In this document: positions 19,346-31,800 of the stretch, one piece after another
How the letters are laid out: every line of letters starts with the position of its first letter
How positions within the stretch are numbered: the first letter of the stretch is position 1
Source: Vishniacozyma victoriae
Taxonomy: Eukaryota > Basidiomycota > Tremellomycetes > Tremellales > Bulleribasidiaceae
Reading direction: 5' to 3'
Assembly (NCBI GenBank): GCA_017654735.1
Contig: JADPYG010000089.1
Location: forward strand, 506,001 to 570,000
Length of the DNA stretch: 64,000 nucleotides
Notes under the pieces: model-generated
The model's database searches: none
The model's input: only the letters and a program-made list of their open reading frames with translations
Told to the model about the DNA's origin: nothing
Position numbers and translations under genes: made by a program

Positions 19346-22021
19346 CTAATCCAGGAAAGGGCGAGATTTCAATTTACTAAACACATCCCGGGGTAACGCA
19401 TCTTCCTGCCCATCTTTATCGTTATGTTTCCAGAACTCCAATAATGTACGGCAAGCGGCTGCATTATCGAAGCAAGCGTGAGGTCTGCTTGTTAGTTATT
19501 CCTCGGGAATGTAGTGGATGGGGCTTACTCGAACTCGCATAGGAATTCCAGAGCTGCCGAGCGCGAAGGATCATCTACAGCCATATTGAATCCAGCGATC
19601 AATATAGGCCATGTCATCCTTCCATTAGCCTCTTCCCCAAAAGAAACATAAGGGACGTACCAGACAATCCTCCCATACAACGCCAGCATCTCTTTCGAAA
19701 TCTCCATAATAGCCCCAACAGCGTCTTTGACCCTCCTATCATCCCTCGATACTCTAAATACCTCCCTCAGTAATCTTAGTCGTAACGCATGCCAATAAGC
19801 GTGATTCCCATATTGTGTCCTAGGGTGCAGGGGGATGAAAGTATATGCTGAATCCCACACTTTCAGCTCGTCTAGCAAGGAGTTCGCTTCTTTTTGGACG
19901 GATAGGCGGTGGAATTCAGATACTGATGATATCCTCGGAATATGTGGTGGTGGTGGGAGTGTTGGTGTGGTGAGCCGAGCGACGACCCTCGCTGGTAGTT
20001 TCAGGTTGATATTGTCTGATTCTCGGGGTCGGGAGGCATCTCCTTCTTCCGATATTCGATATTCGTACCGACGGACTTTGGCGACTAAAGAACAGAACTA
20101 TACGTCAGCTCGAATGGTTTGGCATACCCCGAATGGTTAAGCTGATGCTGCAGGTCGGTGAGCTGGCATGTCGTGAATGAGGTATAGAAATACTCCAGTC
20201 GCTACTACTGAGATCACTGCTCTAATAGAGCTCCATATGTTGATCCTTCAAGTGCGCCAGGGTAGTCAGGGAGACGATGAGGCATTCTCACAATCCTAGG
20301 AAGTGTCGAGGCATGAAAAGACTCACCCTGGCAATGATCTCCACCAATCGCCTAGAAATCCCAAACATACTCTCCACACTCTCCCATTCCTGTTCCCTCC
20401 TAGACCACCGCTCAGCCTCGAAGAATAAGGGCGTAAATTCGTCGGTGAGTATGCTGGGCGCACAATCGGTTGTCATACACCCAAATACATCCCTCGTTGC
20501 GAGTTGTTCAATGACGAATCGCCTCAATGACATGTGATCTCTCGGTGAATGTTGCAGGATCTGTTGGGCGCCTCCTAGACGTTCAATGAGACCCAGAACG
20601 GTGGTCAGGAGCTCGTGCCAGGAATCATCTGCAGCTAAGCTCTATTCGTCAGCGTTGTATCCCAATCCCTGGATTCGCGTGGTTCTTTCCACGACGGCTC
20701 GTGTCTCTTCCAGTGGTCTCGACTAGGATCCCTCTTACGACCATCGTGTCGGACCCCGGTCATTCCTGCGGACGAGACACCGGCAGACTTGATTTTCTCC
20801 CCCCATGATGCCATTTGCGCCAGCAAATTGTTCTTCTGAAACTTCTGCAAATGGGACTTACACTAGCGATCGTACAGCTCAATAAAGCTGCGAGGACAAG
20901 CTCCAATTCATCCTCATCTTCCACTTTGGACCCGTGATTCGTCCATACATTTGACTGCTTCACTAAAGCGAGTACCCGGATACGAGCTTGATGGGTGATC
21001 CGCCAGGCGCTGACCGCATCGTTTCGGTTATGGCCGTATCGCAGGTGGACTGCTCCGACTGCTAGGATTGCAGTCCGCAAAGCGTCGTTCGCAGGTGACA
21101 CCCTATTCATTAGCTTCCTGCAATGATCCGAAAGAGAGGTGCGTACCCAGGAAGATGTCGAAAAGCTGCTGTAGCATGTATTGTAATCCAAGGATTCCAG
21201 GGATGTTTCGGTGAATCAAACGCCATGATCACCTTGACTGTGTTGTAGAGGTAATGCCGCATCACCAATCTATCATTCCTGCTGATTAGCTCTAGGATGA
21301 CCGCATTTCAAAGGACATCTTAGCTTACACATTCGGGAAGTATGGCTGTAGGAAAGCGCTAGATATCAGCTATGTCCCAGCAACATGAGCAGGGGGCTTA
21401 CGGATCAGCCATCATTTCCGCCTGCCTGTCCGACCCAATGAGTAAATCCGAGAATCCATCCAGATCCATATACGGCCTTGCACTGGTGACTTCTGTCTTG
21501 GTCGAAGAACTAGCATGTGCGACCGAAGGGGCGAGGAACGGGGAAGGGAGACTAGGCGTTAAGGGCGTGATGGCTGTCTTGATATATGGCGAAGGGATCG
21601 GTTCGGGGTATTTCAAGGCCGACGGGCCAGCATGGGCATTACCAGCTGTAGTATAGTCCTCTGGGCGATTGGGCTGCTCGATGAGATCGAGGACACTTGC
21701 AATACCCCCTCTCCAGCGTCCATCATCGTCATCACGATGTGTTGTGGAAGTGTGTCTCCTCTTCTTGTTCTTTGGTACTTCCTCAGGTGCTGGCCAGTGA
21801 CACTGTCATCAGCTATAATCCTGTTGATGTTGAGATAGACATACTTGACGATCGCCTATCCTGCAATTCCTGCATTGGGGCGGTATCTCGTCACATTTGA
21901 CTTTACGTCTTCGGCATGAGAAACAGCCTTTCCGACTCCTCGTAGGTTTCTGAAAGGTCGAGGTAGCGGGAGAAGATTCCTCAGTCGCCGGCGCGGCTTG
22001 ATCAGGGGGGCTCGTCTCCAT
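19346..22021 (-). CDS. Zn(II)2Cys6 fungal transcription factor
   Basis: Nuclear binuclear-zinc-cluster regulator. The N-terminal cluster has Cys at about residues 33, 36, 43, 50, 53 and 60 (CFSCRRRKVKC, CRNC, then RQC across an intron), the exact C-x2-C-x6-C-x6-C-x2-C-x6-C spacing. A Ser/Pro-rich linker follows, then a long helical middle-homology region (RTAILAVGAVHLRYG, LELVLAALLSCTIAS, YWHALRLRLLREVF) as in the fungal TF domain 2 group. The last exon ends KLKSRPFLD with the stop at 19346. At least seven introns. It lies 142 bases from the divergent nitrilase gene, so it may regulate that gene or the adjoining permease and dehydrogenase; this is inference. Confidence 0.88.
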
Positions 22022-22163
22022 TGTTTGATCGTATTCTGTTATACTAGCTGCCGAGGTAGGTTATGCGATGATAGATAAGGGGCGGAATTCTACAAATTAG
22101 ACTTCGCTTAACTTTGAACCGGGAATATCTAGACCGCTGATATGTGAGCAATTGTACATATAC

Positions 22164-23652
22164 ATGTCAACAATGTCAACATCTAATACACTCCGAGTAG
22201 CTCTCGCCCAAACCTGTCCTTTAAATTCTAAGCCATCTTATCCTACCGGAGAGGAAGATCCGTTCGAGACTTTACGAGCGAATTTGTCGGATTGTGCGGA
22301 TTTTGTAAAGAAAGCAAAAGAGGGTGGGGCCGAGGTAGTATGTTTTGCGGAATATTACCTTCAAGGTATCCTCAATGAGGGAAGACAAGTGAGCCTTCTT
22401 CTGTTTGTAGTTATGTAAGCTGATGAGCAGTACTTGTCATTGCCATCCCGGTTGATGGAGAAGTGTATCGCGGACTTGGCCAGGAAATATGAGATAGCAA
22501 TCACAGGAACGATAGTTCATGGAACTAGCACTTCTCTACCAGCTATCCCAGACGTCAACCCATTCGTAGAGAAATCAGGCGACGCAACCAAGAAATGGTC
22601 CGAATACTACCAGCAGATCCAATCTAAAATGTCGAACACCGACCATCTTACCCTCTTGAACGAAGCATTCTTCTATGATGCCACAGGAAAGAGGAGGGGG
22701 ACTTATGTAAAGAAGAATCTATGGCATCCTGAGAGGTATGTTTCCATGCGGGAGGAGACGGGACTGATGGAAGGGATTACATTAAACCTGGTCAAGAACA
22801 TTATCCGGTTTTCGATACTCCTTGGGGAAAAGCTGGATTCTTGATTTGTACGTTTCAGGATAAGTCGATAGCTGATGGGAAGGCTGGGATCTGTCACATC
22901 CCACTGCTGCGCAGGATCTGGTGCAACAAGGAGCGGATATTATCTTTGCACCAGCCTACTGGCTAGGTATTGATTCAGAACCGTATGTCCCCTTTCTCAT
23001 ATCCACCACGGCGCACTCCTAGTCCCTACTATAATCCCTCTTCACACTCCTACAACACGCTTCCATCCTTCGCTACTCACTCGAGCTGGATCTCTATTTC
23101 ATCACAAATGCCCCGATCACTCGCTCGTCGGGGCGAGTCTACCGTACAAGGGTCAATCCGTACCACAGCGCTCTCTTCACGAGCCTCTTTCTTTTTCCTC
23201 ATTCCATTAGTCTATTCACCCATCATCATTTGTCCTTCGGAATTGCGGAATGTCTCCAAACAACGTACTTCTGGCGCTCAGAGAAGCTGATCCATAGAAT
23301 GGCCTCAAAACATACAAAGGACCAAGATTACGAGCTCAATCTAGTCCAGGCTCTCTGCTGGTCCAGGTCATTCGAAACTGAGACCATCCTCATCCACGTC
23401 AATCCAGGAGGTGATAGAAAGGAGGGAGGATTCATGGGCGGAAGTGGGATCTGGGCGCCGCTGAAGGGTAAGATTGGTGGATATGAGAGAGAGAAGGTGG
23501 GCGTAGAATTTGTCGATGTCGAGCTGGGGGTTCTCAAGGTACGTCCACTCGAGAAGCCGCGGTATAAGGCTAGGCTGATGGTGTAGGACGGAAGGGATCT
23601 GTACAAGATTCGGGATGATGCGGATCAGCGCTCAGGAGATGCCCGAACCTAG
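22164..23652 (+). CDS. Carbon-nitrogen hydrolase (nitrilase superfamily)
   Basis: Cytosolic amidase/nitrilase-type enzyme. The Glu-Lys-Cys triad is visible: Glu in VVCFAEYYL, Lys in YVKKNLWHP, Cys in GFLICWDLSHP (the Cys codon is split by an intron). A second Glu before the Lys and the FAPAYWLG strand also fit. Six exons; the intron at 22983-23298 is 316 nt, unusually long here, and the acceptor after CTGATCCATAG restores the frame (EPMASKHTKDQDYELNLVQAL). The stop is at 23652. It lacks the specific motifs I know for beta-ureidopropionase, so the substrate stays open. It is divergent from the Zn2Cys6 gene and convergent with the permease. Confidence 0.88.
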
Positions 23653-23815
23653 GCTTTATATGAAGGAGACGCCTATCAAGTAAGACAAGCCTGTAAACAG
23701 GGTCTGTTTCCCACACCTGCCGAACTCCGGTGAACGCAAAGATGCATGATCCTACAAACGGCGATGACGCTGAACAAGACTAACTTGACTTTATCATATT
23801 GAATACTTCCGACAA

Positions 23816-25702
23816 TTACCGCTCTACTTCAATCAGGTGTAGCCCTTCCAAGAAAGCTTCCTACATGGGTCAGCGAATATGAATAACGGCGGACCGGTGT
23901 ACTCACGTGAGGACCGTGATATCGTTTCCTGGCGAACCCGAACCAGATCACAGCTAGGGATACACCAAAAAAGGCTCCGAAGACGATGACTATGGGTCAG
24001 TGTGTTTCGCGTTCGGCATGGAAAGCACTTACCATAGTTCATATTGTCGGCAGTAACGGGCTGTATGTCAGCGACGAATCATCCAAGGGAACGAGGATCA
24101 CTCACCAAGCCTGCAGGGAAGCTATAAATCACAAGCGCCTGAACGACAAAGAAGACAGCTACGATATTACAAACAACTCCCCATCTACCCAAATTATGCA
24201 ACCTCTCGGGGAACAGTCGATTCAGCCGCTGTCGTCCTCCAAACAACATGCACAAACAAGGCAAAGCATACGCCAAGAACAAGAAGACCGTCGCGGAACC
24301 AGTCAGGGAATTGAACGCGGCAGCTGGACCGAATTGGACAAGACCAACAAGGAGAGCTACTATCATCGACAAGATGATTCCCCAGACTGGTTCGCCCAAT
24401 TTACAGATGGTGAAGAAGTGGCCGTAGGGGAGCATGTCGTCTCGACCGAATGCAAGGAGGGCTCGAGAGGCGGAGATATAGTTCCCTCGAGTTGCGTTTG
24501 AGAAGATGAGGAGGATGATGATGAGGAAGAGGGTCGTGACTGCTTTCGAACCCGTTGCATCGATGACCAGTTGAGCAAATGGTAATCTATGGGGTCAGTC
24601 CAGCCATTCATTCACCAGAGCAATCACTTACCCTAGTTCGGTATCCAGTAATCGTTGGGGGTCTGGAATACAGAACAGTACACAAATTAGCAGTGCCCAA
24701 GAGGAAATACCAGAAAAGAGGATTACAGCATTAGCAGCCCTTGGTCCATCCTTTTTGGCATTTGGAATTTCCTCAGAGACGTGATAGACGATGTCGAAAC
24801 CGATGAATGCGTATTGCGATTGCAAGAGCCCAATGAGCCAGGCGATGACGATAGAGTTCCAGCCGGTCTCATTGGCAACACCACCGAAGACGAATGACTA
24901 TCGCTCAGCTTGGGTCGAACATAGAGATGGGTACGTACGGCAGAGGCTTTAGGAGTCTGGGTAGCGAGGAGAGTGATCGCTATGGACAGTCCACCCGCAC
25001 AAGATAGAGCCATAATGATGTATTCGAGTATTCGATTGGCTCGATTTCCAATGCAGATCATCGTCAATGGGGCGAAGAGGGTCATAGCTACGAAGATCCC
25101 GTATTGCGTAGCGGGGGTGTTGACGAATCCAGGATTATTGACCAGAATGATCGAGACCACCATATTTGCTATTTGTCAGTTTCTGCACTCGATTCTCGCT
25201 GGTTGTACTCACTACATAGATAAGCGGCAGTCGCAATACTGACCCATAGACCGATGACGTTAAACATTCCGGTGAACCAACTGACAGCATTCCGGTACTT
25301 GGGTGATGAAACCATATATGCCCAATGATACGGTCCGCCAGCCGTAGGATAGACAGCGAACATTTCACCATGGCTAAGAGTGGTACAATAAGTCGACAAT
25401 GTTGCGTAAACGAAACCCCAAACCACTATCTATCAGCGAGACCTCTTAGACACCTATAAATGGGACCTACTGGCTGTTGGGCCCCCGGAAGTAAGACCCG
25501 CACCCAAGGCTAGCATCAAGACGACCCATGAGTTGATACAGGATACACCGAGCGAGACCACTCCAGCGAAGGAGAATGAATCTCTATTGAGTCTCTGTAG
25601 TTCCTCGGGAACCTCCTGAAGTCCGTCGGCGGGCACAACTTTCCAATCTCCTTCAGTCTTCTCCTGGACAGGGACCTCTACTGCTGATTCGACAGTCTTC
25701 AT
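23816..25702 (-). CDS. Amino acid/GABA permease (APC superfamily, fungal ACT-like)
   Basis: Membrane transporter with about 12 predicted helices. Starts at 25702 (MKTVESAVEVPV) with a soluble N-terminus before FSFAGVVSLGVSCINSW. Family marks: a GGPYHWAYMVS loop after helix 3, SWFTGMFNVIGLW, the acidic EEIPNAKKDGPRAA segment, and ASRALLAFGRDDMLP between helices 8 and 9, as in UGA4/HNM1-type permeases. At least six short introns. The last exon gives EAFLEGLHLIEVER with the stop at 23816. The substrate could be GABA, choline or another amino acid. A palindrome lies 37 bases upstream of the start. Confidence 0.9.
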
Positions 25703-25738
25703 TTGGGACGCTCTGAACGTAGGAGAGATTGTTTAATG

Positions 25739-25754
25739 GTACCGTTGACGGTAC
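25739..25754. promoter_or_regulatory. Palindrome GTACCGT-TG-ACGGTAC
   Basis: Perfect 7-bp inverted arms around a 2-base spacer, 37 bases upstream of the permease ATG. A further TACCGT half site lies near 25790. The symmetry suggests a dimeric regulator; the binding protein is unknown. Confidence 0.4.
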
Positions 25755-26210
25755 TTATACCTCTATCTTGAAGTCTAGCGATAGGCAGATACCGTGTGAT
25801 TGGTGTCAGAGCATGAGATAAGCCAAGGCGGGGTGTGGGGTCAGTGTGTACTACAATTAGCACATCGCGTAAACCAGATTTCTAGAAGTCGAACTCAAGC
25901 TCAAGGGTGCGAGCTAAGCCCCACGCCCGACTCATCAAGCGGTTGGTCCCTGCACTATCATAGTTCGGAAACAGAGGGGGGAACGCCGATGTTGTGAACC
26001 GAGGCGCAGGGATTTCCCTGACTAGCGCCCGGGAAAGTTGGTACCTTAGTGGATGATTTTGCCGAAGTGTTGGACGCGGTATGTGTTGTCGTTCATTATC
26101 GACGATGTGTTTACGGCCCTGGGTCAGCCGAGAGACTGAGTCAGGGGTTCGGAAGGTCCTTTGATGGCTATCAACACACGATCCGATAAAGATGGTCCTT
26201 TGAACCCGGT

Positions 26211-26221
26211 CGGCGAAGCCG
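26211..26221. promoter_or_regulatory. CGG-N5-CCG candidate zinc-cluster site
   Basis: CGGCGAAGCCG, about 140 bases before the dehydrogenase ATG. Inverted CGG triplets are typical targets of Zn2Cys6 dimers, and such a regulator is encoded at 19346-22021. An 11-base match can occur by chance. Confidence 0.25.
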
Positions 26222-26362
26222 ATTATTGCTATGTTGTACCTTTCGGCTAAATCAATTTCGGGCTTGGCCCTTCGCGTTTCGAATGCCGCTCAGACTTACA
26301 TACTTGATAAGCGGTCGAACCTCTACGAGAATCATTGTCTTTACCATCTCCCTTTCATTACG

Positions 26363-28347
26363 ATGATCCCTCGAATCACAATGAAACCAGCTTCGCGCCG
26401 CCAGTTCACCTCAGCTGCCCATTCCGAGGCGTACACCAAATTGGTGTCTAGGTCTTGGGCTGCTCCGACCGATGGCAGTGCTCACAAGAACTTTATCGGG
26501 GGTCAATTTGTCGAGAGCAAAGCGGATACATTTTACAATGTCCATGATCCTGTAAGCCCCATCTGCAAGACTTGAGCTCATGATAGGCTACGCAAAGGGT
26601 CGTGTCTCGAACACCGCAAACTACCGACCAAGAGCTACGCGACGCCTTCGAAATCTCAGCCGAAGCGTTCAAATCATGGCGAAACACCTCCCTCTTCTCT
26701 CGTCAGGGAGTCATGCTCAAGTAAGTCCCTCTCCGTGATTGAGCTGAAGGAAGGTATCAAGCTTTGATTCGACAATATCAATCGGAGATCGCTGCCAATA
26801 TCTCTCTTGAGCAGGGGAAAACTCATGCCGATGCCAAGGGGGATGTGTTTAGGGGTTTGCAGGTTGTGGATACTGCTTGTGCTATACCTTCTCTGCTCAA
26901 GGGAGAAAGCGTGGAAGTGGCCAAGGATATGGACACTACCAGCATAAGGGAACCGTTGGGTGTGACTGGGGCTATCTGTCCATTCAATTTCCCCGCTATG
27001 AGTAAGTCACCGCCAGTGTTTCTCGCTAAGTCTCGTACTGAAATCAGTTCCACTATGGTCCATCCCCACCGCCCTTGCGACGGGAAACACCCTTGTCCTG
27101 AAACCCTCCGAACGCACGCCCGGCGCATCAATGATCCTAGCTCAACTAGCACAAGAAGCAGGTGTTCCAGATGGTGTCCTTCAGATTATCCACGGAGCTG
27201 CTCCAGCCGTCAATGCCCTTCTCGATGCCCCCGAAGTGAAAGCTTTGTCGTTCGTCGGAGGTGACAAGGCGGGAACGTATGTCCATCAAAGGGGTACGCA
27301 CCTGGGGAAGAGAATACAGAGTAATATGCAAGCTAAAAACCATTGTGTGAGTGTATCGATACGGTTCATGTATCCGTTGACTGAGTCCCAGGTGTTGCTG
27401 CCTGATGCCAATCGGAATGACGCGTTGGACGGGATTGTTGGAGCATTCGCCGGAGCTGCAGGTCAGCGATGTATGGCGCTTTCAGCTTGTGAGTCTTCTT
27501 AATCAAGACAGACGAGCTTGCTGATGGAAGTGATTACCGTGGGCGAATCATCGAACTGGGTCCAAGAACTGGTAGACCGAGCAAGCAAGCTCAAGGTTGG
27601 AAGCGGATTTGATCCATCAACAGATGTGTATGTCCCGACCTGTATCAGGACTGCAAGTACTAACGATTCAGAGGACCGGTCATCTCCCCAGGAGCAAAAG
27701 AGCGGATCGAAGGTCTGATCCAGACTGCCGTTGAAGAAGGTGCAGAAATATTGTTGGATGGTCGAAATCCCGTGGTCGAGGGATTCCCGGATGGGAACTG
27801 GGTGGGACCTACGGTGATCAGAGGTACACCTGAGATGACGGCTTATACGTACGTCAAGATCACATTCTACTGGTTGAGCTGACCGGGCAGAACGGAGATA
27901 TTCGGACCAGTCCTCTTCATCACTCAGGTATATCCTCCCTCCCCGTCCGTACTCAGTCAGGCGCTAACAATGCCAGGTATCGACATTAGACGAAGCAATA
28001 GACCTAATCAACAAGAACCCATACGGCAACGGAGCATCCATCTTCACATCTTCCGGCCCCGCTGCTCGTCATTTCGTTAAAACCGCCGAACCAGGTCAAA
28101 TCGGAGTCAACGTTCCTATTCCAGTTCCAGTCCCTACTTTCTCTTGGTCGGGGAATAAAGGTAGTTTCAGGGGTGATGTTCCATTTTGTGAGTCCTTTTG
28201 CTGTATGTAGATGGAGAGTGTAGCTGACGACCAGATGGACCCCAAGGTCTTCACTTTTACCTCCAGAACAAGACTGTCACGACTAGCTGGAAAGTGAAAG
28301 ATGCTTTAGCGGGACAGACTGCGACATCTATGCCGGTTTTAAATTAG
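26363..28347 (+). CDS. Methylmalonate-semialdehyde dehydrogenase (acylating), mitochondrial
   Basis: Converts methylmalonate or malonate semialdehyde with CoA and NAD to propionyl-CoA or acetyl-CoA (valine, thymine and beta-alanine catabolism). The N-terminus ([15 protein letters not shown]) looks like a mitochondrial presequence. Family marks: [11 protein letters not shown] at the start of the mature domain, [31 protein letters not shown], the ALDH6-specific MQAKNHC, and the catalytic Cys in [15 protein letters not shown]. The C-terminus has GPVLFI and an [17 protein letters not shown] run diagnostic of ALDH6 proteins. About nine introns. An alternative Met is at 26381. The stop is at 28347. 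Confidence 0.93.
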
Positions 28348-28816
28348 TTTGTAAATGTATCCTTGACAATCTAGTCCTTCTTGACCTCAATCAAAAAGTG
28401 AAAGTCGACTTATCGAGCTTACATTTGGTTTTGAGCTGACACCTGTCTTTCCCTCGCTTATGATGGCTTCAATCAGGCCTATTTGGCGGGTAGGAGCCAC
28501 ACGGAGGCAAGTTCAGGGACTACAAACTGCTTCACCTGAAAGCAGGTCGAGCGGACGAGCCAGAGCGCGAAGGGAAGGTCTTGAACGAAGGAAGGAGTCA
28601 GATAGTCAGTCGAGCCGTCCGTCATCGACCGGTGCCCATGAAACCTAATTACCCAAACCAGAATGACCAAATGAGGACACCGGCGGAACCTCGGCTTGGC
28701 ATAATTCCCACAAATCTCATCTACAAATCACGTCGACGAGTGCTCCCGTAACTAGTACCAGTCCCATTCATCCACTCCATCCCCAACCTCTCACCCAAAC
28801 ACGGTCTAGGAGTAAA
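28348..28816. other. Intergenic, possible small gene
   Basis: 469 bases between same-strand genes; the only candidate is the short frame at 28460-28648. The rest appears to be the promoter and leader of the glucosidase. Confidence 0.5.
28460..28648 (+). CDS. Possible small mitochondrial protein (62 codons)
   Basis: Short frame beginning MMASIRPIWRVGATRRQVQG, a basic amphipathic start like a mitochondrial presequence, then an Arg/Ser-rich tail. It is preceded by CTGACACCTG and a pyrimidine-rich stretch, which could also be part of an intron. It may be a real small subunit, the first exon of a spliced gene, or noise. No family recognised. Confidence 0.25.
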   Translation: MMASIRPIWRVGATRRQVQGLQTASPESRSSGRARARREGLERRKESDSQSSRPSSTGAHET

Positions 28817-31800
28817 ATGGAGTCTATCCCCACCATCCAAATGACCCCAGTCGCCCATACCGGATCGCAGATCATCTCCGGAAACCAGCGAATGACCATC
28901 TTGACCGATGGGCTGCTACGTCTCGAAACCACTCAGGACGGGAAGTTTGAGGATAGGGCGTCTACATTCGCTATCAATCGTGAATTGCCTACTCCAAAAT
29001 TTGACTTGACCAAGAGGGATGATGGGTCCATGGAGATTGTGACGGACCGATTGTTCATCCAGTGGACTGGAGAGGCTTTTGGACCCACTAGCTTGATGGT
29101 CACCCTCAGGCGTAAAGGTGAGTCCCTATTTCCGGAAACGAAACGAACGTTTCTCGCGCCATAAGCGAGGATTGGGTTGGCGTCCTACTATGATATCCGT
29201 GTACCTTCCCTTACGGGTGAGCAAACAGCAGCCATAGGCATAATTCAATGGGCCAAATTTGTAACGGACTCGGAGCTGGCGTGATCCCGCCAGACTCGGT
29301 TGGACAGGCATTCTAGTGTGCTAAAAGTGGATATGGATTCAATCAATTCAATGAAGAATGCGGTTGGGGTTGCCGTCCTCTCTGCTTGGGCTGGGGGTGT
29401 TGGTGATCTTTAGGAAGTGTTTAGGGAGACGGGGACTGCAGCTACACTCGGGACCAAATGAAACAAAGCATGAACGCTGATGGCAGGGACTGGAAATACC
29501 GGATGGACGAATGTCTGGCGGTACGGAGACAAGACGAACTACCACATGACCAACCTAGGAGGAACCTTCCGAACACTCGACAATGTTGACGGGAGATGTG
29601 AGCTGGAGCAGGGTATCTTGTCCCAGGTAAGCACCCTTGTCTATGTGAGGTGACAGGGCTGATCAGTAGTATGGACTTGCCGTCCTGGACGACTCCGAGT
29701 CGATGGTCTTTGAAGACGACGGATGGATCGCCGGACGAGGAGCCAACAAGTCGGACGTCTACCTCTTCGGATACGGACTAGAATACCGAGCTGCTCTGAA
29801 AGCGTTCTTCACTGTCTCTGGTCCTCCACCTCTGATCCCTCGATGGTCACTTGGTAATTGGTGGTCCCGATATTGTGAGTCCCTCCCACGTTCTTGTCAT
29901 GGCAAGAGCTGATATCAGATGCCTACTCTGATAAAGAGTACATTGGCCTGATGGACAAATTCAGGGAGAATGATATGCCCCTGTCTGTGGCTGTCATTGA
30001 TATCGATTGGCATCTCATCGACGTCCCGGAGGAGTTTGGGACTGGTTGGACTGGATACACGTTAGTCAGACCCCATTAAGTAGCTGACTTTCAGATGGAA
30101 CAAGGAGCTATTCCCTGATCACGTTGGTTTCCTTAAGGATCTCCATGATAGGAAGCTCAAATCTACTCTTAACACACACCCGGCTGATGGTGTGCGGGCT
30201 TTCGAGAAACCTTACGAAGCGATGTGCAAGGCCCTCGGACGGGACTCCTCCAAGGGTGTCGTGCGTCTTCTTCATCAGATATAATGAGGGCAAGACTGAC
30301 CTCCAGCCAATCCCCTTCGAATGTGCCGACAAGAAGTTCTTCAGCGAATACCTCAAACAGCTTCACCATCCGCTCGAAGATGAAGGTGTCGATTTCTGGT
30401 GGCTTGATTGGCAGCAGGGGCCTCACTCTGAGGTGAAGGGAGTGGATCCATTATGGGTATTAAACCATTACCACTTCCTCGATTCGGGCAGGAAGAATGA
30501 TAGGCGATTTACTTTCTCGAGATATGCTGGACCTGGAAGTCATCGATACCCTATTGGGTTCTCTGGTGTGAGTGACCCATCTTTATTCTTATCCTCCATC
30601 TCTCCCGGAGTCCTCGTAAAACTCACCTTCACACCCCACAATCACAATTCTCGGCTCCCCTAAGAAAGCCCATCTACTCCGAAATCCATGATCGCCCATC
30701 TCCTTCAACTCATACTCCATCAGACCTGTTTATGTCACTCAATAGGATCTCCATCAACCCAATTTCCACGCCACGCTACGCCCTGCTTCAAGCCTGTTCC
30801 CGTTTCTCCCAATACTTTCCCCATCAACTCTGCTTCATCTCTCTCAATACGTCCTTACTCAGCTGTGTTTCTATTTCATTTCAGTTTCTATTTCATTTCA
30901 AGACTTCTTTTATCAGCCTTGTCCCCATCTTTCCGAACATATCCTCCATCAAGCCTTTCGTCCCTTGTCCCCGAATCACAGGCGCAAGACGTAGAACTGA
31001 TAAACAGGATACCGTCGTCTCGTGGGCTAGCTTGGAGTTCCAGCCGGAGTTTACTGCCACTGCTAGCAACATCGGATATGGCCAATGGAGTCACGATATC
31101 GGAGGACACATGTTTGGTATCAAGGTAGGTCACTTTACAATCAGTTGACTCAGGAGCTGATATCCAGGACGACCACTTGATGGCCCGATGGGTCCAGCTT
31201 GGATGTTTCTCCCCCTTCCTCCGACTCCACTCCTCCGACAGCCCCTTCAATACCCGTGAACCATGGGCATTCTCCTCCGAATCCCACTCGACATGCGCTA
31301 AATTCCTTCAATTCCGACATCGACTCGTCCCTTACCTCTACTCTGTCAATGCAGACTCTACAGGATCCTACAAATCACTAGTCGAACCTGTATACTACGA
31401 TTACCCCGAGCGAGACGAGGCATACGCACACAGGAATCAATTCATGTTTGGGTCCGAACTTCTTGTTGTACCCGTCGTATCACCAACTAGTAGTGTTACG
31501 AAACTTGGTAAAGCAAAAGGATGGCTACCCCCTGGACGATGGGTCGATATCTTCGAGGGTCTTGTCTACGATGGTGATCGAGTCTTATCGTTCTACAGGT
31601 CATTGGACAAGTACCCAGTGTTCGCCAAAGAAGGAGCAATTATCCCATTAGATGGCAAGATTGGTGGAGATCTCGAGAATGGATGTCCTACCCCCGAATC
31701 GATCGAGATCCTCCTTTTCCCAGGCAAGGATGGACACTTTGATCTAGTCGAGGACGATGGCACAGGTGCCGAGATCTCTCAGATCAAGCTATCAAGGACA

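Larger units (their letters stand above)
25703..26362. other. Divergent promoter region, permease and dehydrogenase
   Basis: 660 bases between divergent genes with no supported coding sequence. It contains the palindrome at 25739-25754 and a CGG-N5-CCG pair at 26211-26221. The frame at 25800-25997 shows no features. Confidence 0.55.

Noticed and set aside
22970..23290. Open frame inside the long nitrilase intron
   Set aside because: Low-complexity Ser/Pro/Tyr translation with no features; the flanking exons splice cleanly across it.
22164..23652. Identification of the nitrilase-family gene as beta-ureidopropionase
   Set aside because: The active-site surroundings (GFLICWDLSHP) differ from that enzyme; only the superfamily is supported.
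30688..31148. Open frames within the 440-nt GH31 intron
   Set aside because: Pyrimidine-rich sequence gives Ser/Phe/Pro-rich frames; the intron joins conserved GH31 motifs exactly.
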